Source: Triatoma infestans
Taxonomy: Eukaryota; Arthropoda; Insecta; Hemiptera; Reduviidae
Direction of reading: 5' to 3'
Length of the DNA: 64,000 bases
Assembly: GCA_011037195.1 (NCBI GenBank)
Contig: JAAEAF010002602.1
Span: 62,001 to 126,000 of the forward strand
Shown here: positions 1 through 12,334 of the stretch, piece by piece
How positions within the stretch are numbered: position 1 is the first letter of the stretch
Layout: each line of letters starts with the position of its first letter
Translations under genes and position numbers: made by a program
Notes under the pieces: model-generated
The model's database searches: none
What the model was told of the DNA's origin: nothing
What the model saw: only the letters and a program-made list of their open reading frames with translations

Positions 1-420
1 TCGGTCAATGAATGTAAATTTTTTTAGTTTTTATGCGATTTTTTAAAAAACAACGCCAACCGCTTTTTTAAAACTATGCACATATACCACATACTTGGGA
101 TCTATGACTTTTATTTGAAACATTTTACTGGTTAAATTCAATTAAGTACAGTTCTAGGAGGTAGGTAAGTTATGTTTTCCTGTAAAGCCATTTCAGTCCA
201 TAATAAGATTCTATTTATTGTTAATTATAATTAACTGTACTTAGATATGTTGTCAAAATTTCGAACTTGAATAAACGTATAAAGGGGGACTTTAGTGAAT
301 TTTTCCGTTCTGCGATTTTTATAGACAGCAGAGGTTTCATTAAACTTGGATGCTGACTACATACAGAGACTATTTTGAATTTTTTTTTCACGAAAACTGA
401 TTTTTATGGGACTCTGGGGC
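1..420 (+). repeat. Fragment of the ~950-bp interspersed repeat family
   Basis: The stretch carries the recurring phrases of the interspersed family whose fullest copies are at 17845-18795 and 49612-50560: a 'gcgattttttaaaaaac' segment near 36, then 'gacttttatttgaaacatttt' near 106-126, and a second, looser pass at 300-400. It is degraded and its edges are approximate. Nothing coding is visible between it and the first exon at 640. Confidence 0.45.
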
Positions 421-639
421 TGGTAGGTCACGCTTCTTTCGAAAAGGTCATTCTATTTAGATTCTTCCATTGATAGAACACTAGGTACTATACATTTAGA
501 AAAAAATTATAACTTTGAAAAAAATCTGTTTAAAATTAATACTATGTAAATTGCAGTAAGAGACAGTAGTGTAAGTGTTTGCCACAAGATTTCTACTTTT
601 TTATAAAACAATAGTTTGAAACTGGTACAATCTACTCAC

Positions 640-1782
640 TTCCTTTTCTGGTGGTACACGAACAGTAACAATTGTGGATTCTTCTGTTTTCTTGCTGCCT
701 ATTTTTTTTTCTTGGGAAGACAAATTTTCCTCACACATTATTAGTGCTTTCTGGTTTGCTACATTAGAACTGCTGACGTCAAACTCTCCATTACTGTCAC
801 AAATTTCAGGTGATAAGGAAGACTTATTCATGTAAGATACCCTTTCCCGACGTTTAACTTTTTCATTATTGGATTCCGCAGAATCCCATAAACTGTTTAG
901 ATTTTTCACAACTTTTTTTTCATTACATCCCTCCGACGATGACGTATCTGAATGATACTTTGGTAATGATTTTAAATATAATAATACACTTGGACTTGGT
1001 GAGTCGAGGGTATACGAGTTACGTCTGATTAATTTTGGAGGTGTCTTAACATCAGTAATAACTGAATTACCCTCCAAAACATTCGACTTATTCTCTGATT
1101 TTTTAAAAGAATTACTGCTTTGTCCAAATCTAGATTCATCAAAATGCGGGGTACTAGGTGATGAATTTGATGATAACTCTTGCAATTTACTATCTTGAAT
1201 GGGAGTTAAGTTTTCTTCAGAGTTACTTTTGTGAGATGGTAATCCACTGTGCACATTAATGGAACAAGATGATTCCATTGACTGATCAAACGGTACTTTA
1301 TCTTCGCTTAATGAAATATCTTCTAGGAGATTTAGTGTATCACAACTTGCAGATCTTAACGGTGGTTTAATATTTTGCATTTCTTCTAAAATTTTTGTTT
1401 GTAACAATTTAACATCCGCTGGTCCTACATCAGAAAGTGCTTGGCGAATAAAATCCATAACTTTTGAGGTTTCCAAAGAATTATAACTAATTTCTAAATC
1501 AGAACTACTACCACTCATTGAATCATGATTATCATCAATTGAAATATTTGATTTAGCCTCTTTAGATTTAAGCCTAGCTAATTTTTTTTCGATTTGTATG
1601 GCTCTCTCTTTGTATAACGCAAGCAGTTTTCTATCCTCCTCCAAAACCTAAAACAAAAACTCTGATGGAAAGATGTTCTTTTAAAACCTTAAACTCAAAT
1701 AAAAATATTTTTTACTCACCAGTGGGGGAAGTATTGGTGCTCCTGCAATTTTAATGCAAGAAACATATTTAAAATTTGCCAT
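640..1782 (-). CDS. Unidentified host gene, first two coding exons (3' end outside window)
   Basis: I do not recognise this protein. Exon 1 (1782-1720) encodes 21 residues starting MANFKYVSCIKIAGAPILPP and ends at a good donor, gtgagt. The intron (1719-1648) is 72 bp and ends ttgttttag. Exon 2 (1647-640) adds 336 in-frame codons. Its reading frame continues to a stop at 601, but a strong donor (gtgagt, 639-634) lies just before, so the last 13 codons are probably intronic and the gene should continue left of the window. The start of exon 2 looks helical and charged (EEDRKLLALYKERAIQIEKK), consistent with a short coiled coil. The rest is rich in Ser, Asn, Glu and Lys and looks disordered, with no catalytic motif, signal peptide or membrane helix. 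A scaffold-like cytoplasmic or cytoskeletal protein is possible but is only an inference. It is divergent from ANAPC2. Confidence 0.62.
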
Positions 1783-2664
1783 ATCTCATTCATTAATGCA
1801 AGTGAAGAATAAATGTAGGAGTTGAGCTTAATTTTTCCTTCCTGTTGTTAATGAGCAAATTATAGGCCGTAACATAAAAACGAGTGATACTTAAATACTG
1901 GAATTACACTTTTATCTGACACAAATGAAGGCACTAGATTAATAAGTGACGAAAATACAAATATAAAAATAAGATAAAAACAAAACTATAACCTCCCCTC
2001 AACCTTCAAAAAGTTGTTAGCGCGCCATGCCATGCGTAAACTTAATCCATTGTTAACATTTGGTGATTTTTGTTCAATCTTTAGTCTGAGAGAAGGGGAA
2101 ATATTATAATTTAAGAATTGTTTGCCTTTTATACCAAATAAATAAAAAAACCCTCTGCTGGGTTCTTAAAAAATCTCTTAAATTTATTAAGCATCGCTAA
2201 TTCTATTACCCATTTATAGAATAAAGAAAATGAAATTTTACTAACTACGGCGGGAATGTAGGAAAATTACATGAATGACAATTAGGAGGTTTGGGAAAAT
2301 AGTGATTAAAAAGTTTTAGAGAAATTCAAATCAGAGTAAATGTACCTATACATAGGTTTATGAACGTTTTATTCTATATCTATAAATGACTGTGTTATCG
2401 CTTAGCTGTATCATAGCCATTCTTTTAGCTAAGTAGAGCTGGACTACATTTTGGAAGGTTACTTATTTAAAACAAAGCCAGCGCAAATTTGAAACTGCGA
2501 AGAAATGGATATTTTGTTACCTTTTCTGATGAAAGAAGATAGAAATTACTTAAAATTACAAGAAATGAATTGATTTTCTAAAATTTTTGACGACACTTTA
2601 AAAGGAAAAACCGCAATTTTTAAAATCACTCAGCACATCGGTGTTTCAGACAGCATATTCGAGA
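1783..2664. promoter_or_regulatory. Divergent intergenic region between the unidentified gene and ANAPC2
   Basis: The two start codons point away from each other with about 880 bp between them, so this interval must hold both 5' UTRs and core promoters and may be one bidirectional promoter. I see no clear TATA box at a fixed distance from either start and no recognisable transposon. The sequence 'gttagcgcgccatgccatgcg' near 2018-2038 is the only locally GC-rich spot. Confidence 0.4.
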
Positions 2665-5600
2665 ATGGATAAAAGCGATGAATTATGGGAAAATGTATGC
2701 TACACATTTCCTATACTTAGGAATGAGGTATGTTTGACACAGTTTTTGTTCTATATTATTAAACTTTTTAACCAATAAATTAATTATTAATATGATTTAA
2801 AATATTCTATTTCTGTGTGCCTTGCTGCTAGGTATTTCCTTGCGAATCAAGTACTGTTGATGAAGCAATATTTAAATCGCTTGTCTTTTCGCTTAAAGAA
2901 TGTAGTCTAAACACATTTGTAGAAGATTTAGTCATTGATAGAATAGAAGAATGTATGAGACAGAAAGTTGCACCAATTTTTTGGGATAACTTTTATGGTC
3001 AGGAGGATGATGGGTTTGAACGATTTAAAAATGCCGTGCAACAACTTAATAAAAGTTATTTAGGTTTCCTACCAATCATACAGAAGCTAGAAGAAATGAG
3101 AAATTTACTTGACACTAAGCGTATTATATATGGTGAAACAAACCTTCTACTAGTTCTCAAATCTATAATAAGATCAACTCTACACTCTCAGTTGCCCACA
3201 CCCAAACATCAGAAAATTATTGAAGAATTTTATAAATTATCTTTTAATGTATTTTACCACTCTGATAAAACACATCAAGGTAAATTCACACAAAAAACTA
3301 AATTTATTTTTGAACTTTCATGATTTGATTTCTCTTCTAAGCTATTATTTGTAATCTAGACGTTAATGAATCTGCGGATGATGTTCTTCAGTGTGGAGGT
3401 TGTTCTGCAGAAATTGAACAGTGTCGATGTCAAAACATTATAGAAGACTTTCATACAACTAATAGGTAAAGCTGCTTAACTTTTAATATAAAATGATAAT
3501 TGTTTGTTCAGTGATGTTAGTTGTAAACAGTTTAGTGAAAAAAATAAAGAATTAAAAAAAAGTTTAATTTAAGGATACTCATCCAGTTGGAATTGTTAGA
3601 GAGATTAGCTGGAGAGGTCTTAACATCTCTGATTCACAAGCAAATAGAATCTCATGTACAAGTTACATGCAAAGGAAGCTTTGATATATCTTTTATATCT
3701 TCTCTAGAATCTGTAAGTTGCTTTTGAAATGTAAATGACAATAACAAACTGATTTACTCACTTAATTGCTTTAATCATTTTCTTACAATTTTAGTGGTTG
3801 GATTCAGTAGTAGTTGGTTGGTTAACGAGGTTATATAGCAGTGGACCAGAGTGTCCCACAACTAAGGAAAAGTTAAATACTTTTAAACACAAATTACATC
3901 ACTTGCTGTATGAAACATATACTCGCACTCGAATTGACCAACTGTTTAACATCATAATAGGTCAGTACTTTAAAACATTGATATTTTTAATTTTCATAAT
4001 ACTGATTATTTGTTCGCTTCATTTTAGAATACCCAGATTCTGATGCCGCTATAGAAGATTTAAGAATATGTTTGGAAAAAACAGATTTACGACCTTTTTT
4101 GACAAGCAAATTACAAGCAGCGCTTCAGACTCGTCTTTTGCATCCTGGAGTAAATACACCCGACATAATCACTGCTTATATTGCTTCAATTAGAGCACTA
4201 AGGCATCTAGATTCGACTGGCATTCTTTTAGAAACTGTTACACAACCAGTCAGGTAACATTAAAATTTTATCAAACATTTATTTCAAATTAAAATTGTGC
4301 CAATATTAGCTAATTGTATTGGCGGGTCTTTTTTCTTTTTTTTTTGAAACTATGTACTGTATGTTAAACATATAATCTCACTTAGATATATAAAAAAAGA
4401 ATAGAAATAAATTTAAAAAAAGAAAGGTTCAACTATAAAACCTTTTCTCGCTCTTACTATAAATGTATTTAGTCTTTCAGTCACCAATTGCAGTTAGACT
4501 AGGTAACGCTTGTTTTGAAGGTTGAAACTAATGTTGCAAAAACTGTTCCCAATAAATAGCAGACGTTCACATCTCACATTTTTTAGATCTACTTCTATCC
4601 ATGTAGTCTAATTTGCCATGGGTACAATTGTTAGAAAAGAGTGAGATTGAATGCTTATTAGAGTCACAACTTACTTTGCTTTTCATTATGATAGCCTGGT
4701 GAAAAATGTTACAGTGTATCGCATTAGCTTATAGGCGAGTCTGTGATGGAATTCATGTTTTAATGGACTTATTTCGAACATTTATTTATACGGCTTCTTA
4801 TGTTTATAGAGAAGTTTAAATGCACATTATAATGTGAAGACATTTATCAGAATCTGTGATGCTATTTATTGGGGACATGTTTTTACTACCTTATGAATAG
4901 GGAGAAATTACATGTTTCTACAATATACTTAAATTCTTCAATATAATTGTGAACCATCAAAGATCCACTCGTGCTTTCAAGGACTTCCCGAAATTCGGTA
5001 TCAATGACATGGACAAACTCCAAATCATCCGCAAAACACACCGTAAAACCTTGGGGAAAGTGAAACCTGCCACTTTTACAACGATTATTATAAATAATAA
5101 AATGGATTTTCGCCAGAAAATCTAAACTTGTCCAGAAAATCAAACTTTTTTTTGAAATTTTCACCAACGTTTCAGCAAATTTGAAAAAATTTTCTGACTG
5201 AACCTCAACATCGATTTTACCATATTAATACTGTGCTCATTAAACAAATTGTAAAGAACATCAAAACATTATATATATATGACCCCCGACATATATATAT
5301 GTCGGGGGTCAGGGAGCCGAGCCCTTGTAGTAAATAAATGAAGAAGTAAATCAAAGCTATGTAAATCGTAGCAGGAGAAAATCTTGTGAGTGTGAAACAC
5401 TTATATTAAAAACAATTAAATTGCCTCAATATTCAATTACCGGTAAAAATGTGACTGGTGATCGTGCAGGAAAAGTCATTTTCCTTCCCTGCATTAAATT
5501 GAATTCAGGTGACACTAATACAAGTAGGCACCATTAGTTCTACACTGTCACAATTCTCTATAGTTTTAGCTTTTGCTATAACTATTATTAAGTCTCAGTG

Positions 5601-8600
5601 AAAAGGTATTATCAAGTTGGACTATATGGGGATAGACCCTTTTTTAGTCATCTGTATGTTGCGTTGTCAAGATGTCGTTCTGTTACTTCAGTCCTAGATT
5701 ATTTATTGCTGATTGAAATTCACCGAAAGTATCTGCTTTATAATCACAACACTAGTAGCATACGTCATCTTTTGTAGATTGCGCTATTCTGCTGGTAGGC
5801 ATTGTCTGTTTCTTTAACTTTGATTAGGCAACATAGGATGACAAAACAGTAGATCATTCAGCCTTAGACTTAGGGATATAATAAAAGTATTTGGCAAGAT
5901 CTCCATGACTTTGTTTTTTTATATTCGCCTGTGAGGAGGGATCAAGCTCCAGTCTATCAAAGCCCCCACTAGGCTATATAACTGTCCCAAAGCTCGGAGC
6001 CTTTTCAGCGCATCTTCCGGTCTCTGGGCCGCAGTATTTCTCGAATCCAGGACCTCCTTGTTCCATTCCTCCTTTTAGCATGGAGCGCCATTATTGTTGA
6101 TTATTAACTTTATTGGGAACCTAATTTCCTCAACTAAAGGAGCCGCTTAAAACTAGGTCTATGTTGACTTGTTTAAGACTCTAAAAAGATTATGAATTTG
6201 CTGCATTATGACATATTTTCATTTTTAATTTTCACTTTGACAGTATCACACTTTTAGTAGTTAAGATGTATAGGACATTATATTCCTATAATCTATTTCA
6301 CCGGCAGCTTATTTCTGTGGTAGGGAGATTCTTTATCATATAATAAATGACTGTTAAGTGTTTGTTAAATAATTCTACTGAAAAGGTAATAATACCTAAA
6401 ATGTAGTTAATTTTAGTCTTGATTTATCTACTATTTTGACAGACAATATTTGCGTTGCCGTGAAGATACCATGAGATGTGTAGTAATGAGTTTAACAGAA
6501 GAAGGTCCTGGAGAACTAGCTGATGAATTAGTGAGGGGAGAAGATACAAACCGAAGTGATAGTCCTCTACACTGGGAAGATTGGACACCAGATCCGATAG
6601 ATGCTCATCCAGGTATTTATTAAAATGTTAACAGTAAATATAAATAAGAAAATTGATATTGTACAAAAATTTGCAAAGTGTCAATAAATTCCAGTGAAAA
6701 CAAACAAAGATCAAAGGCAATCCTGGGATATAATTTCTATGTTAGTTACTGTATATGGAAGCAAGGAGATGTTTGTCCACGAATATAGGAACTTACTGGC
6801 TGACAGACTTCTTTTGCAATACACTTACAATACCGAAAAAGAAATTAGATATCTGGAACTACTGAAATTGAGGTTTCATTTTGTTTAAATTAAATTATTG
6901 AAGTTTATTTTTTTTTTGTGCATAAAGAAACAGAAATCATTTATTTATTTATTTATTTAATTTCTTTGCCTAGATTTGGGGATTCTCAGTTGCATTATTG
7001 CGAAGTTATGTTAAAAGATGTCTATGATTCCAAAAGAATCAATACTCATCTTCATTCTGAACCAAACTTTGGACTAAATCAACAGGTATTAAACTGAAAC
7101 CTTAGCCATTACTTTTTAAATTAATCTATTAATAATTTTATTAATCTCTTACTATTATATATTTTTTATATATCTGTTACTATTGCAAGGATAAGTTTTG
7201 CAATCAAATCAAATGTTCGAAATTGAGTTTCCATTTGAAAGATATGATGACAGAAAGTTTTAGCAAATGGTCTGTGTACTTTAGTATGTGAATTCTTATG
7301 TGTATGTATGTATGTTATGTGATTTTTCAACGTTAAGCCTCATCTACCCGCTCAGTATATAATATTCCATTTCGAACCGGTATACTTATAGTCCAACAAA
7401 TCCATGGTTATTCTTTGTGTGGAAACCTTCAGTCATAGTCTTCAGGCTGCTCGGCGGTTTCGTCACAGGTCTTTCATGCTAAAACAATCTCGCAGACATT
7501 CGACTACACCTCACAATCTTCTTGCGGACCTGGCCAATAAAATAGACCTTAGAATAGAATAAATCTTGCCTAAAGTTTTGGCAGTCTTCTGTAGCCTACT
7601 TGAATTTCTTTTCGCGAGTCGCAATTGTCTGTATGCCTCTGTTCATAGATATTGTACAGAATTCTATTCTCCATATGCAAGCCACACATTTAACATATTC
7701 TTTCTTTTCCCACTTATCCCTCGGAACACTGGACGCTTTCCTGACAGCAGTCAATCCATCTTGGGTTAGGTTTGCATCATTGCAAAGATGCTCATGTTGA
7801 AGTCAGTTCCTTATTCTGAGTCGGCCGCGTATTCTAACGAAATGCCGTTTTTTTTACCTCGATATAGCCAGTCTGCGTTTCTGTGATTAGCTCCCGGATA
7901 GTCAAAAAGCTTGAAATAATCTCAGCATTTTTCCTGTCATTTGGCCATTTCAACTATCTATAGCCATCGAGAAGCATTATGGTAGTCCAGATTATGAAAT
8001 ATAGGCAAGTTCTGACCTTTGAATACTGCCGAAATTGAGGCCCTTATATACATATATAGGAAGTCTTTGCGCTTAACACAGCAGTGTTTTTCAGGTTTAA
8101 TTGGAGATTGGTTACTAAAAGAAACTGCGGATACTAAAACTGACTTAGTTCGGTTCGAGATTAACCACGCTGGCAACACTGCTAGCAATAGAGTTCCTTG
8201 TACTAGCAATAAAGATCCGGATAAACTTGTATAGGAGTTGTGATCAACCTTCTTTTCAATTCTTGAAACGAATCTTTTATTTCCGGTGGACTGGTAGGTC
8301 ATATCCTTTATCAGAAGCTTTTCAAGAGGAGCTGCAATGTGGAAAACCGCCTGTTAAGCGCCTGTAGTAAGCACAAATCCAAGAAAACTGTGAAGCACTT
8401 CCCCTGTTTAAGGCTCAAGTTGTAGAGGCTTTAGGGGATTCTTGTGTTAGGCTTATTTAAACTGACGGCAAAGTTCAACAGCTGTGGCAACAATAATCGC
8501 TCCATTATAATGTAGTCACATTCATGTAGGCACTTTCCCTTTAAACCAGCAATTTTATCCCCACAACTTATATTTATTTGTTATGCTAAGGACAATTACA

Positions 8601-11003
8601 CGTTTAATAATTGGAGTAAATTTGTCAATTAGATTAGCAAAATAATTTCAGTAAGAGAAATTCGTATGAGTATTTCATATGAGTTTTTTTTTTTATATGC
8701 AGGAATTTAATTGCAATGGCATGATACTTTCTGCCCAATTTTGGCCACCATTTAAAGAAGAGACCTTAGAATTGCCCCAAAAAATTAAGGATCATCTTAA
8801 TGTTTATACCAAAGCTTTTGAAACTCTTAAAGTAAGTAATTTTATAATTAAGTCTAGTTTTTCATTTTTTCCCTTCAGCACTGTATTTTAATATGTATGA
8901 TTTAGGGAAACCGTACATTAAGCTGGAAACCTCATTTAGGATCAGTGAATTTGGATATTGAACTGAAAGGACGAGTTGTAAATTTAACTGTATCGCCAAC
9001 ACATGCTGCTATTATATGGTATTTCCAAGATAAAAGTTAGTCCATCTCTCAACGATATTTATCTAATATTTTTACTTCCTCATAATTTTATAAGAGGAAG
9101 TATTTTAGTTAATATTTTTTAAATAATTTTATTTTTAGGCCAATGGACCATTGAGGAATTGAGTTCTGTTCTTCATGTACCCCCGACCGTCTTGAGAAGA
9201 AGGATTGCATTTTGGCAATCGCAGGTTGGTTGGATTTCTTAATCTTCAGGAGTATTATATAATAATATATATATACACAGGGTGTCCCAAGGTATATGAT
9301 AACGACTTTTTCTCGGAAACTAAGATAGCTAGAAAAAAACTAAAAAATACGTGTCCCCGTAGTTTTTTGTTAGAAAACACAATTTAATTTGCAAATTTGT
9401 TTTGGGGCTTCCAGAAGCGAGATACAGGCACCAACTTCATTTTTTCAAATGGGGAGGTGTGGTTTTTATTTAAGAAACAGATGAATCTATTTCTTAAATA
9501 AAAACCACACACAGTTTTTTTCTAGCTATCTTAGTTTCCGAGAAAAAGTCGTTATCCATATACCTTGGGACACCCTGTATATAAGGTTTGGTGTTCTTTA
9601 AGACAGCTATATTTGATATCGTAAAATATATGATGTTGGGTAATAGATGTTGGGTCATTGACCAAATCTCAATACCCATAATATAACAATATGTAGTATA
9701 TAACCTTATTACCTGAGAAAATTCTAAAATCTGCTCTTGAACTTTTGGTAGGGTTTGCTTAGAGAAATCTCAACGGATACATTCCTTTTGATTGAAGATA
9801 CAACTGGGAAATCTGCTAAAGCGCCTGTGATAACAGACATGATATGTGAAGATGACGAAGCCGAAAGTATAATGGCTTCAGCTCAGGATCAGAGAGAAGA
9901 AGAATTACAGGTAATTAAGATTTATATTTTTATAAGTTATATTTTTGTGTTCTCTAATGTATTTATAAATTTTTAAGCTTTTAGTGCTATACAGGTGCTC
10001 TAATGTTCGGTACTCAAATCCCCTGCCCACAAAGAGGTCAGAGAGGTGGATCTCATAACCCTAAATAGTAGTGCACATGCTCCTGAGTTGTTGTATATAA
10101 TTACAATTCTGAATAAAGGCCATAGCCCTTGACAGAGTAGTATAGCACCAACCTTTAAAACAGATTCAACTCGTTTTCTTTCTACCTCTCTAAGTACTTT
10201 TTCCCATCAAATGTGACGAAGGCCAAAGGTTTTGAAAAAGATCTCTAAATGTTTTATTTTTTTCTCATTTAAAGAAACTGCGATCATACAATATGTTTAT
10301 GCGAATTTTATTGTAATATATAATGCCATACACATCTTTCATAAAGTTGATTTCGTGGCTACCTTGTCACGCGAAACCAGGGCAGCCGCAAAAGGTTCCG
10401 AACCATAAAAAGTTGATTTCACTCTTTTCAGGCCAGTTCGGACTTATCTCATGCCCTAATACTTCCTGCATCCTTGATATCTAGAAAAGAATAAAAATAG
10501 CTTACTTCGGTATGGGTTTGAATCATTCCCACAACAGATTAACTTAACTTGTTACGCATTGGTGGCCTTATTTTTCTAATTAAGCTTCGAAAATGAACGG
10601 CATAGAGAGCTGTCCACTAATGTGGGAGCATTTTTATTATTCCAGTAGTTGTGTGACGGGACTTTTGTATTCAGTTGACAAATCATACTTTAGAGATCAA
10701 CATTAGTGCCATTAAATTTTTTTAATGTTAAATTTGATATTTAAGATTTATGTACATTTTAGTAGAAAGTAGTATTTAATAATAATTTCCTTTATGCAGG
10801 TTTTTTGGTCCTATATTGTTGGAATGCTTACTAATCTTGAATCACTTACACCTGAACGTATACATCAGATGCTGAAAATGTTTGCATCTCAAGGTCCATC
10901 AGGTGTTGAATGCAGCTTGCAGCAATTGAGACATTTCCTTGATAGAAAAGTTAGGGAACATAAACTTCTTTTTTCAGGAGGTTATTATAGGTTACCAAAG
11001 TAA
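2665..11003 (+). CDS. ANAPC2: Anaphase-promoting complex subunit 2 (ANAPC2/APC2), complete, 14 coding exons
   Basis: Cullin-family scaffold of the APC/C ubiquitin ligase; together with the RING subunit APC11 it forms the catalytic module that ubiquitinates cyclin B and securin. Exons that join in frame: 2665-2727, 2832-3279, 3360-3465, 3574-3712, 3795-3960, 4028-4253, 6443-6612, 6695-6872, 6974-7085, 8703-8831, 8906-9035, 9139-9224, 9752-9910, 10800-11003. All introns are GT-AG, and the total is 2316 bp or 771 aa (human protein about 822 aa). Family marks seen: the Cys cluster CGGC...CRC near residues 182-194, RLLHPGVNTPDIITAYIASI, the cullin stretch SMLVTVYGSKEMFVHEYRNL, LLKLRFG, FWPPFK, and a C-terminal winged-helix (WHB-like) domain ending YYRLPK, which in cullin-like proteins contacts the ubiquitin-loading machinery. 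The start ATG is the first in frame, in context gagaATGG. Transposon-derived DNA lies in introns 9 and 12. No frameshift or internal stop was found. Confidence 0.96.
4254..6442. other. ANAPC2 intron 6
   Basis: A 2.2-kb intron. It contains a perfect 32-bp palindrome at 5280-5311 and, at about 5373-5400, a phrase (ttgtgagtgtgaaacac) that resembles the terminal motif of the ~950-bp repeat family. The stretch near 5930-6090 is less AT-rich than its surroundings and looks like old inserted DNA, but I could not assign it. The 93-codon minus-strand frame at 4886-5167 shows no family motif. Confidence 0.5.
5280..5311. repeat. Perfect 32-bp palindrome in ANAPC2 intron 6
   Basis: The half 'tgacccccgacatata' is followed directly by its exact reverse complement, so the two arms meet with no spacer around a TATATATA core. 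In the intron RNA this could form a GC-clamped hairpin. Whether it does anything is unknown. Confidence 0.85.
7086..8702. other. ANAPC2 intron 9 with a repeat fragment
   Basis: A 1.6-kb intron. At about 7186-7330 lies a worn copy of the ~950-bp interspersed family: 'gttcgaaattgagttt' followed by 'agcaaatggtctgtg' and a short GT/TATG run, in the same order as at 49640-49760. The section 7340-8640 is more mixed in composition and probably also inserted, but no coding or terminal motif could be recognised. The overlapping frames near 7566-8302 look like chance frames. Confidence 0.5.
9276..9579. mobile_element. MITE-like inverted-repeat element in ANAPC2 intron 12
   Basis: The element opens with acagggtgtcccaaggtat at about 9278 and closes with its reverse complement ending near 9578, with arms of roughly 65 bp. 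A second, inner inverted repeat (gtggtttttatttaagaaa and its complement) sits around 9460-9510. Many insect MITEs end in a CAGGGTGTCCC-type motif. No transposase frame is present, so it is non-autonomous. The flanks are TA-rich, so the target duplication cannot be read with certainty. It lies inside the intron and does not touch either exon. Confidence 0.8.
9911..10799. other. ANAPC2 intron 13
   Basis: An 889-bp intron between the acidic linker exon and the terminal winged-helix exon. I see no coding frame or inverted terminal repeat. The 10000-10450 stretch is less AT-rich than typical introns here and may be an old insertion, but it cannot be classified by eye. Confidence 0.4.
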
Positions 11004-11005
11004 TG

Positions 11006-11011
11006 AATAAA
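11006..11011 (+). terminator. Possible ANAPC2 polyadenylation signal AATAAA
   Basis: AATAAA lies two bases after the ANAPC2 stop codon, which would be an unusually short 3' UTR. No other perfect AATAAA is obvious in the next 100 bp, although AT-rich variants are abundant, so the true signal may be one of those. Confidence 0.3.
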
Positions 11012-11149
11012 TTGTACATAGTTAATTTGTAAATTAAAATAATTTTTTATCATTATATTAATGTGAAAATCATTTAACTCCTTTTTTAACCAATTATTTA
11101 ATTGAAGTGTGGCAATTTATTAATATTTAATTAAGGATCTGATCTAATA

Positions 11150-11572
11150 GAGGCTAAAAAAAAAAGTGTCCTGAAACAACAAATTGTAGATTAATAGAAG
11201 ATGCACCACCTTCCAACCTATACAGAATACAAGCGTTCCAGTCTAAACTTCTACAACACATTACTGATGCACCCTACTATGTCTCAAACCTTACACTGCA
11301 CACTGATCTCAATATAACATTCGTTACAGACACAATCACAACCAAATACGAAAAGTTTCACGAAACACTATTACAAAACAATTCTCTCATCTCCAACTTA
11401 AGCTTGCCACAGAATACAACAAGGAGACTGAAAAGGAAGTGGCCGAGGATAACCTTCGCAACTAAACGCCCTAACAATGCCAGGAGTGCCATCGCTGGAT
11501 GGCTTCTCCACTCGAGTTCCTCAAGCCAACAGTATCAGCAGTGAGCAATAACAATTATTATTATTATTATGT
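11150..11572 (+). mobile_element. 5'-truncated Jockey-like LINE remnant (C-terminal end of ORF2)
   Basis: Plus-strand translation gives the C-terminal signature of Jockey-clade reverse transcriptase proteins: a stretch like LYRIQAFQSKLLQHITDAPY, then YVSNLTLHTDLN, and further on a Lys/Arg-rich end. The copy is decayed and lacks everything upstream of this point. It ends in a (TTA)n run at about 11548-11570, which is a typical LINE 3' tail. It lies about 150 bp downstream of ANAPC2 in the same orientation, so ANAPC2 read-through could include it. Confidence 0.75.
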
Positions 11573-12334
11573 AACAGATTTTGCTTATACAAAAAAAAAT
11601 ATAAGAAGCAAACTTCTGCGATCCCGGGAAATCTTTGTGGTTCTCTTCCAAATTAGAGTAAATAATTCAATCCTACCGCTCTAACAAGGCTCATCAGGAA
11701 CAGCGGCTCCCTCATGAACGAAGACAGATTAGGCCTGTCCTAGAGTCGGAACGCTAGTGCTGCCAGATCCTCAAAATAATTCAGAACACACGCCCGCGTG
11801 ATCTCCAATTCCTGAAAGTATAGCAGCAATCATCGCTTAAGAGGGTCAAAAGAAACATGCCTACTGAGCGACAGTGACTCGTAAGCTGTCCAACCACGAT
11901 TGTTTTTGCGGTTGGTCTGTTCCAAAATGTCTCTTGTGAAGTTAACAGCCTCTAATAACTTCGACAGTTTTGACTCGCAAACAAGGCCTGAGAGATGTTA
12001 GTTATCCAAGTTTTGATTGATGACCTAATCAAACCACTAGAGGCATGCAAAAAGCTCAGGGCCAACTTGAACCTGCTTCTTAACGCGCCAGCCATCCATG
12101 ACGTCGTTTTCCCGATACCCGTGAAGCCCATGAACTCAAACCATTTCAATCAGCCCATATCAGCCAAGGACCTATATGGTATCAAGCCTATCAGAAAATC
12201 ACGACGGTGATGTTGCCGTCACAAGAACTGCAAGGATTTGCTAATGTAGTCAGTTCGGCATGAATTATCATACTAATGAATAAAATGACAAGCAATGTGC
12301 ATTATTGCTAAATTTGATATGAAGATGGTTGATT
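11573..12334. other. Intergenic, nothing recognisable
   Basis: The stretch between the Jockey-like remnant and the LINE at 12347 has no supported gene. The two opposing frames of 65-71 codons near 11952-12210 overlap each other and show no family motif. Base composition is more balanced than in surrounding introns, so old mobile DNA is likely. Confidence 0.4.

Noticed and set aside
4886..5167. 93-codon minus-strand frame in ANAPC2 intron 6
   Set aside because: No family motif and no splice context that would join it to other frames; composition is that of the intron.
7566..8302. Overlapping frames on both strands in ANAPC2 intron 9
   Set aside because: They overlap one another, lack motifs, and lie between two ANAPC2 exons that join perfectly in frame.
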